A stretch of DNA of 64,000 nt, taken from assembly GCA_900538905.1 (NCBI GenBank), contig UPZS01000002.1, positions 1 through 64,000 of the forward strand, in the 5' to 3' direction. Position numbers and translations under genes: made by a program. Source of the DNA: an uncultured Sutterella sp. (GTDB lineage Bacteria > Pseudomonadota > Gammaproteobacteria > Burkholderiales > Burkholderiaceae_F). Below are positions 1-9,690 of this stretch, piece after piece; position 1 is the first letter of the stretch, and every line of letters begins with the position of its first letter. The notes under the pieces were generated by a model. The model was given only the letters and a program-made list of their open reading frames with translations. It had not been told where the DNA came from and did no database searches.

Positions 1-110
1 ATTTTTGATGCATCAAATTTCAATGGAAAGCCTACAAAGACAGGGAAAAAGACAGATTTAGACTTCTAAAGTCGGGAAACAAGGCTACTTCAACCGTCTT
101 CGGGCACAGT
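1..110. other. Intergenic stretch with a 14-bp palindrome
   Basis: No coding region was found here. Bases 4-17 read TTTGATGCATCAAA, a perfect 14-bp palindrome of the kind bound by dimeric regulators. The gene it would serve lies outside the window, so its role is unknown. Confidence 0.3.
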
Positions 111-157
111 AAAAAAAGCGCTTCGTCTCGGGCAAGTATTCGCCAGAGACAAAGCGC
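111..157 (-). terminator. Rho-independent terminator of uvrD
   Basis: Read on the minus strand, arm GCGCTTTGTCTC (157-146) pairs with GAGACGAAGCGC (129-118) across a 16-base loop, with one mismatch, and is followed by seven T. It lies just after the uvrD stop codon. Confidence 0.85.
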
Positions 158-180
158 GTGTCTTTCCAAACCGCCTGGGC

Positions 181-2607
181 TTAGTCAAGCTTCTTGAGTT
201 TTTCCTGCACGAACATTAGCTTCAGTGTCTTGGGCTTATCCGAGCCGTTGAAAGCAATTTCAAGATTGGTTTCTGCTGGCTTTTCCGGATAATGGATCGC
301 AACGATCTTTCCTTGGCCAAGCGTCGGGTGGCTCACCCTGTCGCCCACAGCAAAGCCTCCTGCCGTAACGGTCTTTTTCTTGGCAAGCAACTCGCTTGCT
401 TTCATCAGTCCGGCCTTCTTCCAGGACTCGGAATTAAGGTTGCGAGCCGCCGTACCGCTCGGAACGCGGGAGTACGAAGAAGCACTTGCCGTACGCATTC
501 CGCTACCGTAAGAAGCGTTGCCGCGAGCCCCCAAGCCGCTGTTTCTGCCGTAGCCGATATTACCGCTGCTTCGTGATGAATAACCGCCTCCGAAACTGCG
601 GGAGCCCCAACGCTGATCTTCGTCGGCCCAATCGTCAGAAGAATCCTCTTCGCTGTAGAGCTTTTGCACGTGCTCGGCAGGAATTTCGTCAATGAATTGA
701 GAAGCTTCCTGCATTCGCGTTTCGCCCCACATCATGCGCTGTCTTGACCAACTGATCCATAGGTTGCGCCGTGCGCGAGTCATAGCAACGTACATCAGAC
801 GCCGCTCTTCGGAAAGTTGAAATTCCGGATTCTCATCCTCGCGGATGTAATGCGGGAACAAATCCTGTTCGAGCCCCGTCAGATAAACATACGGAAACTC
901 CAATCCTTTGGAAGCGTGCACTGTCATCAGGCGAACCGCGTCGGGATCTTCTTCCGCATTCTTGTCGTCGGGTTCAAGCGCCGCCTGCGATAGGAACCCA
1001 TCCAAAGGCGACATTGTGCCGCCGGCAACGGGCTCGAGCGCCGGTGCATCTTCGTCAATGCCGTTTTCCTCACAGTAACCCACAGCAGCATTGACAAGTT
1101 CACCCAAGTTTTCAAGACGAACGTCAGCATCCTGCTGCTTTTGGTAGAACGCCTCCAGTCCTGACTTTTGGGAAACCAACGTGATAAGTTCCGGCAAGGT
1201 TTTTCCTTCAGCCTCGGCACTGATTTCTTCGAGCAAGGCCACAAACGCGTGCGCTCGCCGGATTTCGGGCGCCGATTCGGCTTCAGCAAGAATTTCCCAG
1301 ATCGTCACGCCCTGATCGGCGGCCATCGCCGTAGCACGCTCGACCGTCGTGGCACCGATGCCGCGCGGCGGCTGATTGATGATGCGAAGCAGACTCGTGT
1401 CGTCAGCATTGGCAAGCACGCGCAGGTAGGCAACCACATCCTTGACTTCCTGACGATCAAAAAAGCGCAGTCCACCGTAAACGCGGTACGGAATGCCGTT
1501 GGCCGAAAGCATACGTTCGAAATTGCGCGACAGATTGTTATTGCGATAGAGGATCGCAAAATCACTGTACTTTTTGCCGCGACGCTTTTCGACGAGGATA
1601 TCCTGCACGACGGCACGGGCTTCCTGCATATCTGCGTCGGCTCGATACAACCGAATCGGTTCGCCCGCTCCCGCATCGGTCCAGAGATTTTTTCCCATGC
1701 GGTCCTTGTTGTTCGCGATAACAGCGTTGGCCCCATCGAGAATGTGCGAGGTCGAACGGTAGTTTTGCTCAAGTTTGATGATTTTCTCGACTTTGTACTC
1801 TTTGACAAAGTCGGACATATTGCCTACTTTGGCTCCTCGGAAGGCATAAATCGACTGATCGTCATCGCCCACACAGAACACACATGCGTTGAGCTGCTTG
1901 GGAGGGCACAAGGCCTTGATCAGACGAAACTGAAGCGAGTCCGTATCCTGAAATTCATCCACAAGCACATACTTGAAGCGATCGTTGTAGTGCTCACGTA
2001 CCAATTGATTGCCTTCGAGAAGTTCGACGCAACGCAGCATCAGCTCGGCAAAATCCACGAGTCCCTCGCGCTGGCAGCGCGCCTCGTATGTCTGATAAAG
2101 CGTAACGCGTGTCTCGTCCTCTTCACGAGCCGCCACAGCTGCCGCACGCAAACCCTGCTCTTTGTAGCTGTTGATTGACCACTGAACGGTCTTCGGATCA
2201 CGCAGTTTGGGATCAATGCCCGCCTCCTTCATGATGCGGCGAATGAGCGACAGCTGATCGGCCGTGTCAATGATCTGAAAGGTAGGAGGCAAATTTGCTT
2301 CCTGGGCGTGAGCACGCAGAATGCGATGCGCCGTTCCGTGAAATGTTCCCATCCATAAGTGACGTAAATCGCAGGCCACCATAGCTGACAAGCGATCTCG
2401 CATTTCTCGGGCCGCTTTGTTCGTAAAAGTCACGGCAAGGATTTGCGAAGGACGAGCCATCGCTCGCGACAACAGCAAAGCAATGCGCGTCGTGAGTACT
2501 TTGGTTTTGCCGGATCCGGCTCCTGCAAGCACAAGTGCGTTTTCACAGCCGAGTTCGGCTGCTTCGCGCTGTTTGGGATTAAGGGAATTCAAATAATCAT
2601 CAAGCAT
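181..2607 (-). CDS. uvrD: ATP-dependent DNA helicase UvrD (PcrA/Rep type, superfamily 1A)
   Basis: 3'-5' DNA helicase that unwinds DNA in nucleotide excision repair and mismatch repair. The protein is 808 aa. Seen in it: Walker A AGAGSGKT at about 28-35, Walker B DEFQDTD at about 217-223, and the late helicase motif VHASKGLEFPYV. A Gly/Ser/Arg-rich low-complexity linker (about 666-720) leads to a C-terminal Tudor-like domain (VGDRVSHPTLGQGKI, from about 754) that UvrD and PcrA use to contact RNA polymerase. The start MLDDYLNSLN is chosen because it lines up with the E. coli N-terminus; in-frame starts up to 2646 would add 13 residues, and no clear ribosome site decides between them. Single gene, divergent from leuS, with its own terminator. 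Confidence 0.95.
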   Translation of the reverse strand: MLDDYLNSLNPKQREAAELGCENALVLAGAGSGKTKVLTTRIALLLSRAMARPSQILAVTFTNKAAREMRDRLSAMVACDLRHLWMGTFHGTAHRILRAHAQEANLPPTFQIIDTADQLSLIRRIMKEAGIDPKLRDPKTVQWSINSYKEQGLRAAAVAAREEDETRVTLYQTYEARCQREGLVDFAELMLRCVELLEGNQLVREHYNDRFKYVLVDEFQDTDSLQFRLIKALCPPKQLNACVFCVGDDDQSIYAFRGAKVGNMSDFVKEYKVEKIIKLEQNYRSTSHILDGANAVIANNKDRMGKNLWTDAGAGEPIRLYRADADMQEARAVVQDILVEKRRGKKYSDFAILYRNNNLSRNFERMLSANGIPYRVYGGLRFFDRQEVKDVVAYLRVLANADDTSLLRIINQPPRGIGATTVERATAMAADQGVTIWEILAEAESAPEIRRAHAFVALLEEISAEAEGKTLPELITLVSQKSGLEAFYQKQQDADVRLENLGELVNAAVGYCEENGIDEDAPALEPVAGGTMSPLDGFLSQAALEPDDKNAEEDPDAVRLMTVHASKGLEFPYVYLTGLEQDLFPHYIREDENPEFQLSEERRLMYVAMTRARRNLWISWSRQRMMWGETRMQEASQFIDEIPAEHVQKLYSEEDSSDDWADEDQRWGSRSFGGGYSSRSSGNIGYGRNSGLGARGNASYGSGMRTASASSYSRVPSGTAARNLNSESWKKAGLMKASELLAKKKTVTAGGFAVGDRVSHPTLGQGKIVAIHYPEKPAETNLEIAFNGSDKPKTLKLMFVQEKLKKLD

Positions 2608-2832
2608 CGGTACGTTCTCTGTCTCTTTTCTCGTCAATCGCATCACGCTTGCGACGCCTCATCTGAGCCGTCGGTGTCAGCGCTCCATCTACAAACGAAA
2701 AGCAAGCGGCGATTGTAGCCTGAAAGCCACTCGGACACACGTTTGCACAAAGGCAGGGCGTTCAACACGAAATTCGCCTCGAAAGCGCGCCGTTATTGGA
2801 TTTTCGACTCTGAAACGGAGGGCAAAAGGCCT

Positions 2833-2838
2833 TATACT
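2833..2838 (+). promoter_or_regulatory. Possible -10 box for leuS
   Basis: TATACT lies 45 bases before the leuS start in the uvrD-leuS divergent gap. No good -35 hexamer is seen at 16-18 bases upstream, so this is only a candidate. No T-box-like specifier or tRNA-binding structure was recognised in the gap. Confidence 0.3.
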
Positions 2839-2882
2839 TATGGGTCGAATTTTTCCTTCAAACACAACAAAAAAGGCGCCCC

Positions 2883-5522
2883 ATGCGCGAAACCTACAAT
2901 CCTCAGGAAATCGAATCCCAGGTTCAGGAACAGTGGCGGCAAAACGACGTCTACCGCGCCGTTGAGCACGCTCTCGGCCCTGACGGCAAGGAAAAGCCCA
3001 AGTTCTACGTGTGCTCCATGCTGCCCTACCCCTCGGGCAAGCTGCATATGGGTCATGTCCGCAACTACACCCTCAACGATGTGCTCTATCGCTATCGCCG
3101 TATGAAGGGTTACAACGTCATGACGCCCATGGGTTGGGACAGCTTCGGCCTGCCGGCCGAAAACGCTGCTTTGACCAAAAAGGTTGCTCCGGCCGAATGG
3201 ACTTACCGAAACATTGCTGACATGAAGGAGCAAATGCTCCCCCTCGGTTTGGCTTTTGATTGGTCGCGCGAAGTTACCACATGCAAGCCCGAGTATTACC
3301 GCTGGAATCAGTGGATGTTCTTGAAGATGCTCGAACGCGGCATCTGCTACCGAAAGACGCAGATCGTCAATTGGGATCCGGTCGACAAGACGGTTCTCGC
3401 CAACGAACAGGTTATTGAAGGTCGCGGCTGGCGCTCGGGCGCTCTCGTTGAAAAGCGCGAGATTCCGGGCTACTACTTCGGAATCACGCAGTACGCCGAA
3501 GAGTTGCTCGACGATCTCAAGAAGCTTGACGGCTGGCCCGAACAGGTACGCCGCATGCAGGAGCACTGGATCGGCAAATCCGTCGGCGTCAACTTCGGCT
3601 TCCCTTACGAAATCGACGGCGAAAAGAAGCTTTTGAAAGTGTACACGACGCGTGCCGACACCATCATGGGCGTAACGTTCGTAGCGATTGCCGCCGAACA
3701 TCCGCTCGCCAAGCGTCTTGCCAAAGATAAGCCCGAACTGCAGGCCTTCATCGACGAATGCGCCAAAGGTTCCGTCACTGAAGCCGACATGGCCACGATG
3801 GAAAAGAAAGGTGTCTTTACGGGCTTTTACGTCACTCATCCCTTAAACGGCCGCCAGGTTCAGGTGTGGATCGGCAACTACGTTCTGATGAACTACGGCG
3901 AAGGCGCCGTAATGGCTGTGCCCGCACATGACGAACGCGACTTTGCCTTTGCCAAGAAATACGGCATCGACATCATTCAGTCCGTTGCCGTCGAAGGCAA
4001 AACCTTCTCCACCGACGCTTGGCAAGAATGGTACGGCGACAAGACGCTCAATCCCTACTGTGTCAACTCCGGCAAATACGATGGTCTGCACATCCACGAT
4101 GCAATCGAAGCCGTCGCCAAAGATCTCAAGGAACTGGGTTTGGGTGATCGTCAGACCATGTTCCGTCTGCGCGACTGGGGCATTTCCCGTCAGAGATATT
4201 GGGGCACGCCGATTCCGATCATCAATTGCCCGAAATGCGGTCCCGTTCCGGTTCCGGAAAAAGATCTGCCGGTGCTGTTGCCTGAAAACCTGATTCCGGA
4301 CGGCACAGGCAATCCGCTCAACAAATGCGAAGAGTTCCTCGCTTGCAAGTGCCCGAGGTGCGGAGCCGACGCACGTCGTGAAACCGACACGATGGACACC
4401 TTTGTCGACAGCTCCTGGTACTACATGCGCTACTGCTCTCCTGACGCCGACAAGGCCATGGTCGACGAGCGCAACGACTACTGGAGCCCGATGGATCAGT
4501 ACATCGGCGGCATCGAACACGCCGTGCTTCATCTTCTCTACGCCCGCTTCTGGACGAAGGTGATGCGTGATCTCGGTTTGGTGAAGTTTGATGAACCGTT
4601 CAAGCGCCTCTTTACGCAGGGCATGCTCACGGCCGAATGTTTTTATCGCGAACAACCCGACGGCAGCAAGCGCTGGTACTACCCCTACGAAATCAACATC
4701 GAATACGATGAAAAGGGACGTCCGTGCCGCGTAACTGCCAAGGACGATGGTTTGCCCGTTGTCTCCGGCGGCATCGAAAAGATGAGTAAGAGCAAGAACA
4801 ACGTGGTCGAACCGCGCGACATCATCAAGCAGTTCGGTGCCGATACCGCCCGTACGTTCGTGATGTTCGCTGGTCCCCCCGATCAGTCCGCCGCCTGGTC
4901 AAACTCCGGCGCCGAAGGTTGCTACCGCTTCCTGCGTCGTCTGTGGAACTGGTGCTATGCGCGCCACGATGAAATCCACGCCAGCGTTTGCAAAGTTGAT
5001 ATCGCCACCGCTCCCAAGCATGTCAAAGACATGCTGCGCGAGGTATATCAGACTCTGCAGCAGGCCGAAAGCGACTTCGACCGCATGCAGTTCAACACGG
5101 TTGTGTCGGCTGCCATGAAGATGATGAATTCGCTTGATGCCTTTGAAGGCACCGACGAAATTTCGGCCTGCGCCCGTAAGCTTGCTTTGTCGCTGTTGCT
5201 GCGCGTGCTCTATCCGCTCGCTCCGCACATCACGACGGCGCTTTGGCAAGATCTTGGCTTTGTGAAGGACTTCGGCGTCGAAATCATCGATTCGCCATGG
5301 CCCGAAGTTTGCAAGGAAGCGCTCGTTGCAGACGAAATCAAGCTGATGATTCAGGTCAACGGCAAACTGCGCGGCCAAATCATGGTGCCCGCACAAGCAA
5401 GCCGCGAAGAGATCGAACAGGCTGTGCTCGCGCACCCCGATACGATCCGCTTCGTGGGTGATGCCACGGTACGCAAGGTCATTGTGGTGCCGGGCAAGCT
5501 CGTGAACGTCGTGGCGAAATAA
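2883..5522 (+). CDS. leuS: Leucyl-tRNA synthetase
   Basis: Charges tRNA-Leu with leucine in the cytoplasm (class Ia synthetase). The product is 879 aa, close to the usual bacterial length. The HIGH-type motif is HMGH at 55-58, within [11 protein letters not shown]. The KMSKS motif is at 633-637. The editing (CP1) insertion lies between them, including a [13 protein letters not shown] stretch; a zinc-binding CPKC..CPRC region follows, and an anticodon-binding C-terminus. ATG start with AAGGCG upstream. Single gene followed by a strong terminator. Confidence 0.98.
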   Translation: MRETYNPQEIESQVQEQWRQNDVYRAVEHALGPDGKEKPKFYVCSMLPYPSGKLHMGHVRNYTLNDVLYRYRRMKGYNVMTPMGWDSFGLPAENAALTKKVAPAEWTYRNIADMKEQMLPLGLAFDWSREVTTCKPEYYRWNQWMFLKMLERGICYRKTQIVNWDPVDKTVLANEQVIEGRGWRSGALVEKREIPGYYFGITQYAEELLDDLKKLDGWPEQVRRMQEHWIGKSVGVNFGFPYEIDGEKKLLKVYTTRADTIMGVTFVAIAAEHPLAKRLAKDKPELQAFIDECAKGSVTEADMATMEKKGVFTGFYVTHPLNGRQVQVWIGNYVLMNYGEGAVMAVPAHDERDFAFAKKYGIDIIQSVAVEGKTFSTDAWQEWYGDKTLNPYCVNSGKYDGLHIHDAIEAVAKDLKELGLGDRQTMFRLRDWGISRQRYWGTPIPIINCPKCGPVPVPEKDLPVLLPENLIPDGTGNPLNKCEEFLACKCPRCGADARRETDTMDTFVDSSWYYMRYCSPDADKAMVDERNDYWSPMDQYIGGIEHAVLHLLYARFWTKVMRDLGLVKFDEPFKRLFTQGMLTAECFYREQPDGSKRWYYPYEINIEYDEKGRPCRVTAKDDGLPVVSGGIEKMSKSKNNVVEPRDIIKQFGADTARTFVMFAGPPDQSAAWSNSGAEGCYRFLRRLWNWCYARHDEIHASVCKVDIATAPKHVKDMLREVYQTLQQAESDFDRMQFNTVVSAAMKMMNSLDAFEGTDEISACARKLALSLLLRVLYPLAPHITTALWQDLGFVKDFGVEIIDSPWPEVCKEALVADEIKLMIQVNGKLRGQIMVPAQASREEIEQAVLAHPDTIRFVGDATVRKVIVVPGKLVNVVAK

Positions 5523-5545
5523 TTTGCATCAGTCGACTTAACGGA

Positions 5546-5604
5546 AACCGCCGGGCGAAAAAGGCCTCTCAAATTGAGAAGCCTTCTCCGTCCGGCGGTT
5601 TTTT
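5546..5604 (+). terminator. Rho-independent terminator of leuS
   Basis: AACCGCCGG (5546-5554) pairs with CCGGCGGTT (5592-5600), enclosing a second small hairpin (AAGGCTTCTC type), and is followed by a run of T. It lies 23 bases after the leuS stop codon. Confidence 0.85.
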
Positions 5605-5641
5605 ATGCATCAAGTAATCAATTGATCACAAAACATCAGTG

Positions 5642-6049
5642 CTAGCGGCTCAAGAACTGGGCATCCAGAGATCCGGCACGCATCTTCATTAAATTGATGC
5701 GGCAGGCAAGAATGGCGTCACCCGAACCAGTCCCCGATCCGTAACTTTCTTCAACCCACTTACACTCGGCATCCAAATAACGAGAAAAAGCCTTATTGGA
5801 CTCCTCAAAGGCTTTGGCTGCACCCTTGCGTTTCTGAATGCGATCCAGGTCGCGCGCATTAGCCAATACACGGTCAACAATGTCGTCGTAGAACTTTTCC
5901 GTTTCGGCCAATTCTTTTTTCAGACAAGCCTGAACTTCCAGACGGTTGTCCGCCGTGCGATAACATTCGGCCAACGCGTCCGCTGCAACAGCCGATGTAC
6001 TCAATACCGCTGTTGCCAGAATCAAAATGCTTGCCGCGCCTTTACGCAT
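5642..6049 (-). CDS. Small secreted protein, DUF1311/LprI-like
   Basis: 135-aa protein with a clear signal peptide (positive start MRKG, hydrophobic core, Ala-rich cleavage region near residue 22), so likely periplasmic. The mature part has four cysteines spaced as in the DUF1311 (lysozyme-inhibitor LprI N-terminal-like) family, including the C-terminal pattern DAEC..ILAC. The molecular role in this family is mostly unknown; inhibition of lysozyme is known for some members only. ATG is preceded by GAGGAG. It follows fluC by 28 bases and may be the last gene of the moco-fluC operon. Confidence 0.7.
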   Translation of the reverse strand: MRKGAASILILATAVLSTSAVAADALAECYRTADNRLEVQACLKKELAETEKFYDDIVDRVLANARDLDRIQKRKGAAKAFEESNKAFSRYLDAECKWVEESYGSGTGSGDAILACRINLMKMRAGSLDAQFLSR

Positions 6050-6077
6050 AATTAAATTCTCCTCACACTCTAGAAAA

Positions 6078-6479
6078 CTAAACCGTCAATTGTCTGACAA
6101 CCGCAAAACCCACGGCGGTGGCAGCAAACGAGCCGAACAGATGCAAGCCGCTGTGCGCCAAAGCTCGCAGCCAGTCGCCAGCCATCATCATCTGCACGCC
6201 TTCGGCCGAAAAAGTTGAAAACGTTGTCAGTCCGCCCAGAAGTCCAGTTACCAGAAAGAGTCTCCACATCGAAGACACTTGCAGATGCGTCGAAAACCAA
6301 GCTGTGAGCGCACCGATCAGCAGACCTCCCAGCAAGTTGCACAGTAGTGTTCCGAGCGGTAACAATGCGATACGGTTATTGAACACATAACTCAGCGCCC
6401 AACGTCCGCAGGCACCGAGAGCTGCGCCGGTACCGATAGCCAGGAGTACGGCCCAGAGGGCACCGTCTCGGGTCTCCAT
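6078..6479 (-). CDS. crcB: Fluoride-specific ion channel FluC (CrcB)
   Basis: Fluoride export channel of the inner membrane, active as a dual-topology dimer. The 133-aa protein has four hydrophobic segments. Family signatures are present: GACGRW near the N-terminus, a CNLLGG segment, and GLLGGLTTFSTFS with the conserved Phe/Thr residues lining the pore. It starts 2 bases after the moaE stop codon, so it is almost certainly co-transcribed with the molybdenum-cofactor genes. No fluoride riboswitch was recognised upstream, which fits its position inside an operon. Confidence 0.93.
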   Translation of the reverse strand: METRDGALWAVLLAIGTGAALGACGRWALSYVFNNRIALLPLGTLLCNLLGGLLIGALTAWFSTHLQVSSMWRLFLVTGLLGGLTTFSTFSAEGVQMMMAGDWLRALAHSGLHLFGSFAATAVGFAVVRQLTV

Positions 6480-6481
6480 CG

Positions 6482-6937
6482 TTACTTTCCCCAGCGATTC
6501 TTAGCAATTTCGTCGCTTTCGCGAGCATCAACCCAACGACCGCCCTGAGCGGTCACTTCCTTTTTCCAGAAGGGTGCTTCGGTCTTGAGCCAATCCATGA
6601 TGAATTCGCTCGCTTCAAACGCTTCCCGGCGATGTGCAGACGTCACAACCGTCAGAACAATTCGATCGCCTGCCTTGAGCTCACCCACGCGGTGAATAAT
6701 CACGACGTCTTCAATGTTCCAACGAGCGCGGGCTTTTTCAACAATCTGGGCCAGACTCTTTTCTGTCATCTCCGGGTAGTGCTCAAGGTGCATCGCCGTC
6801 ACACCGTCGTCGCTGCGAACAACGCCTGTAAACGTCACCACGGCACCCGCATTGCGGCCTTCTCGTTCGAGAGCAGCGATTTCCTCGGAAACATCGAAAT
6901 CATCGTGACTGACACGAATTTTCGTCATGGAAGTCAT
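6482..6937 (-). CDS. moaE: Molybdopterin synthase catalytic subunit MoaE
   Basis: Large subunit of molybdopterin synthase; with thiocarboxylated MoaD it inserts the two dithiolene sulfurs into precursor Z. 151 aa. Family features seen: GAVVTFTGVVR near the N-terminus, the LEHYPEM segment, the IIHRVGEL strand and a lysine-rich active-site segment FWKKEV near the C-terminus. The ribosome-binding site GGAGG lies in the last codons of moaD, 8 bases before the ATG, so translation of the two subunits is probably coupled. Confidence 0.95.
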   Translation of the reverse strand: MTSMTKIRVSHDDFDVSEEIAALEREGRNAGAVVTFTGVVRSDDGVTAMHLEHYPEMTEKSLAQIVEKARARWNIEDVVIIHRVGELKAGDRIVLTVVTSAHRREAFEASEFIMDWLKTEAPFWKKEVTAQGGRWVDARESDEIAKNRWGK

Positions 6938-6941
6938 GGCG

Positions 6942-7196
6942 TTAGCCTCCGGTCACAGGAGGGAAAAATGCCACGACGTCTCCGTCCTTGACTTCTGCCG
7001 ACATCGGCGCCATTTCTCCATTGACAGCTGCTCGAATACGCTTGACGGTTTCAAAAGCCGTACGGTGCATCGCGTCTTCACATAGCTTTTCACGCACATC
7101 GTTGACGGTAGGGGAGCACGCCTCCAGTTCAACGATTTCAGAATCAACGGCAACGGCTTCGCGCAAAAGCGCAAAGTATTTCACTTCGATTTTCAC
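6942..7196 (-). CDS. moaD: Molybdopterin synthase sulfur-carrier subunit MoaD
   Basis: Ubiquitin-fold sulfur carrier, 84 aa, ending in the Gly-Gly tail (PPVTGG) that is adenylated by MoeB and turned into a thiocarboxylate. GTG start, 10 bases after the moeA stop codon. It directly precedes moaE, as expected for the two subunits of molybdopterin synthase. Confidence 0.95.
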   Translation of the reverse strand: MKIEVKYFALLREAVAVDSEIVELEACSPTVNDVREKLCEDAMHRTAFETVKRIRAAVNGEMAPMSAEVKDGDVVAFFPPVTGG

Positions 7197-7206
7197 TTTT
7201 TATTCT

Positions 7207-8415
7207 TTACTTAAAAAGATCCCCAAACGGGTAATAGAGCACAACATCGCCCTTCTTAACAGTCGTACCAGCAGGAACGTCCACCAGACCGTCTGCCCAA
7301 GCACAACTTGTGAGTACCTGACTGTTTTGCGTGTGATAGAGATCCAGACCGCCCTTGTTGTTACGGCGCACACGAACAAACTCTTCGCGCGTTCCGGGTT
7401 TAGTCCAGTCAAAATCAGCTCGAATCTGAGCGGGCAACGCCTGCACATCTTTCCGCCCCTGAAGCTTCAGGAGGTAAGGACGCGCCAAAAGCAGGAACGT
7501 TACGAAGCTCGAAACAGGGTTGCCGGGAAGTCCGATGAAGGGCTTGCCCTGCACTTCGCCCAAGGCGACGGGCTTGCCGGGTTTAAGAGCCACGCGCCAC
7601 ATATCGATGCGGCCAAGCGACTCAACAGCGGGTTTGATGTGGTCTTCTTCACCTACGCTCATGCCACCGGAACTAATGATGACGTCGGCCGTCTTGGCAG
7701 CACGTTCAAAAGCCTCGCGCGTGGCCTGCAAGGTATCGGGAATACTTCCGAGGTCATAAACCTCACAATCCAGACGCTTCAACAGCGCGCGAATCGTGTA
7801 ACGGTTGGAGTTGTAAATACCGCCCTCGGGCAGAGGCTCGCCGGGAGCAACCAGCTCGGAACCGGAAAAGAAGACGCCCACGCGCAAATGACGGTATACC
7901 GTCACGTAACCGCAGCCAACGCTAGCCACAAGCCCCAGTACAGCGGGCTCAAGCACGCGACCTGCTTCGGCAACAACGCTGCCCGAAGCAATGTCACAGG
8001 CGCGACGACGCACCCAAGAGCCGGCAGCAGCTGATTTGATGAAGCGAACGGAACCGTCTTCATTGACGGTCACGTCTTCCTGAGCAACGACGGCATCGGC
8101 CTGCGGCGGAATCGGCGCACCGGTGAAAATGCGCGCCGTCGTGCCGCGTAAAAGCGCCTGACCGGAAGATCCGGCCGGGATGCGTTGCGACACAGGCAGG
8201 TCCACGGGCGTCTCGGGCGTGGCCAAGGCAAGATCTTCACCAAAAACCGCGTAGCCGTCCATCTGCGAATTGTCCCAAGCAGGAACATCTATGGAACTCA
8301 CCACGTCTTCAGCAAGAACGCGACCCTCTGCGTAAAGCGTCGGCACCGTTTCCGTGCCGACCGCTACATGAGCATGGTTTAAAAAAAGTTGGAGCGCTTC
8401 GTTATAAGTGATCAC
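7207..8415 (-). CDS. moeA: Molybdopterin molybdenumtransferase MoeA
   Basis: Inserts molybdate into adenylated molybdopterin, the last step that makes molybdenum cofactor. 402 aa. Seen: SIDVPAWDNSQMDGYAV early (MoeA domain I/II), IFTGAPIP, ISSGGMSVGEEDH (the MPT-binding loop) and FIGLPGNPVSSFVTF. GTG start, with GAAGG just upstream; the first 14 bases overlap the end of mobB. Confidence 0.96.
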   Translation of the reverse strand: MITYNEALQLFLNHAHVAVGTETVPTLYAEGRVLAEDVVSSIDVPAWDNSQMDGYAVFGEDLALATPETPVDLPVSQRIPAGSSGQALLRGTTARIFTGAPIPPQADAVVAQEDVTVNEDGSVRFIKSAAAGSWVRRRACDIASGSVVAEAGRVLEPAVLGLVASVGCGYVTVYRHLRVGVFFSGSELVAPGEPLPEGGIYNSNRYTIRALLKRLDCEVYDLGSIPDTLQATREAFERAAKTADVIISSGGMSVGEEDHIKPAVESLGRIDMWRVALKPGKPVALGEVQGKPFIGLPGNPVSSFVTFLLLARPYLLKLQGRKDVQALPAQIRADFDWTKPGTREEFVRVRRNNKGGLDLYHTQNSQVLTSCAWADGLVDVPAGTTVKKGDVVLYYPFGDLFK

Positions 8416-8908
8416 GATTAGCCTTCAGTGAAACGACAAAATTGGCGACGGCAACGGGATTGTTAACATCCAGTCTGGCAATGCCCTCGGGCAAAGCAAG
8501 CGAATCGTCGTCGGTTGCAACCGCCACGACATTTGCCGTCAACACGGGCGCCTGCAAACCGGCATTTCTGCGATGCACAAGAATATGCGGAATATTTTCT
8601 TCGCTCTTATATCCTTCGACGAGAACGATATCGACCGGAGACAGGCGCAAAAGGATTTCCTTAAGAGACACCGGCTCTTCGGTTTCTCGCATCAGTGCCC
8701 AGCGTTGATCACTCACCAGAACTACTTCCTGAGCCCCGGCTTGACGAAAGCGATAACTGTCCTTGCCCGGCACATCAATATCGGTACCGTGATGGCTGCT
8801 TTTAATCGCCGACACTTTGCGGTCGCGCGAGATCAGTGCCTCAAGCACCTTCTCAATCAGTGTGGTTTTGCCCGAACCCGAATGGCCGGTAAATCCGACA
8901 ACCAACAT
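8402..8908 (-). CDS. mobB: Molybdopterin-guanine dinucleotide biosynthesis adaptor MobB
   Basis: GTP-binding adaptor that works with MobA in making the guanine-dinucleotide form of molybdenum cofactor. 168 aa. The P-loop GHSGSGKTT is at 8-16; later DIVLVEGYK is the family Walker B-like segment. The start at 8908 is set by a strong ribosome-binding site, GGGGGAGG, 4 bases upstream; the open frame continues further 5' but without a good site. First gene of the moco operon; mobA itself is not in the window. Confidence 0.92.
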   Translation of the reverse strand: MLVVGFTGHSGSGKTTLIEKVLEALISRDRKVSAIKSSHHGTDIDVPGKDSYRFRQAGAQEVVLVSDQRWALMRETEEPVSLKEILLRLSPVDIVLVEGYKSEENIPHILVHRRNAGLQAPVLTANVVAVATDDDSLALPEGIARLDVNNPVAVANFVVSLKANRDHL

Positions 8909-9043
8909 GCTTCCTCCCCCTTGTTTATCCATCTGCCTATGAGCAGGCGACCGTTGACATGCACTGCGATTGTAGCGAAGCAAGCCGCATCCTCGGTCTT
9001 TCGGGACGATTCTGATGAGAAATTTTTCTTTTTTTTCAAACGC

Positions 9044-9082
9044 AAAAAAGCCCCGCAAAGCAAATCACTTCACGAGGCTTTA
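9044..9082 (-). terminator. Probable terminator of rplS
   Basis: On the minus strand AAAGCCTCG pairs with CGGGGCTTT, with a mismatch or bulge, around a 17-base loop, followed by TTTT. It lies about 45 bases after the rplS stop codon. A small extra hairpin (GGCGGACGAATCCGCC, 9087-9102) precedes it. Confidence 0.65.
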
Positions 9083-9126
9083 CGAAGGCGGACGAATCCG
9101 CCTCTCTTTCGTGTGTCCGGCTGAAA

Positions 9127-9516
9127 TTATTCAGCAGCAGCCTGCACGGCTTCCTTACGCACGAGCAGTTCGCGGATGCGAGCAGCCTTGCCGGAACGTT
9201 CACGCAGGTAGTAGAGCTTGGCACGACGCACGTCGCCGCGGCGCTTGACTTCAATAGAAGCAATCGTCGGCGAGTAGAGCTGGAACGTACGTTCAACACC
9301 TTCGCCGCTCGAAATCTTGCGAACGATGAAGGAGCTGTTGAGACCACGGTTGCGCTTGGCGATAACCACGCCTTCATAGGCCTGAGTACGCTTACGGGAA
9401 CCTTCGATCACGTTCACGAGAACGCTGACGGTGTCGCCTGCGCGGAATTCAGGGATGGTCTTGCCAGCGGACAGGCGAGCGATCTCTTCCTGTTCCAGGG
9501 TGTGAATAATGTTCAT
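9127..9516 (-). CDS. rplS: 50S ribosomal protein L19
   Basis: L19 sits at the 30S-50S interface near the aminoacyl-tRNA site. 129 aa. Typical elements: [31 protein letters not shown], and [12 protein letters not shown]. The start at 9516 is supported by CGGAGTT 5 bases upstream and by similarity to the usual L19 N-terminus; an upstream in-frame extension to 9630 overlaps a terminator region and is rejected. A strong terminator hairpin separates it from trmD upstream. Confidence 0.97.
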   Translation of the reverse strand: MNIIHTLEQEEIARLSAGKTIPEFRAGDTVSVLVNVIEGSRKRTQAYEGVVIAKRNRGLNSSFIVRKISSGEGVERTFQLYSPTIASIEVKRRGDVRRAKLYYLRERSGKAARIRELLVRKEAVQAAAE

Positions 9517-9615
9517 TTTTAACTCCGTGACCATCATGCGGCGGCATCTTTTCAGTTGTTTCTGCAGCCGTCCAGAGGATGGAACCTTTGTATGTCTCAA
9601 GCGAGACGATTGATC

Positions 9616-9656
9616 AAAAAAGCGTTCCAAGGTGAGCAGAAAGCACCAAGGAACGC
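9616..9656 (-). terminator. Terminator between trmD and rplS
   Basis: Minus strand: GCGTTCC (9656-9650) pairs with GGAACGC (9628-9622), with an inner GGTG/CACC pair set, followed by six T (9621-9616). It lies 34 bases after the trmD stop codon and 100 bases before the rplS start, so rplS either has its own promoter or depends on read-through. Confidence 0.8.
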
Positions 9657-9690
9657 GTGATTATATTGAATTGATTGGAGAAATTCCACC

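Noticed and set aside
2608..2882. T-box leader before leuS
   Set aside because: No T-box consensus or antiterminator was recognised, and T-box control of synthetases is rare in proteobacteria.
6480..6500. Fluoride riboswitch before crcB
   Set aside because: Only two bases separate moaE and crcB, so there is no room for one.
8909..9058. Longer N-terminus of MobB
   Set aside because: The extension places the P-loop too far from the start, and the strong GGGGGAGG site marks 8908.
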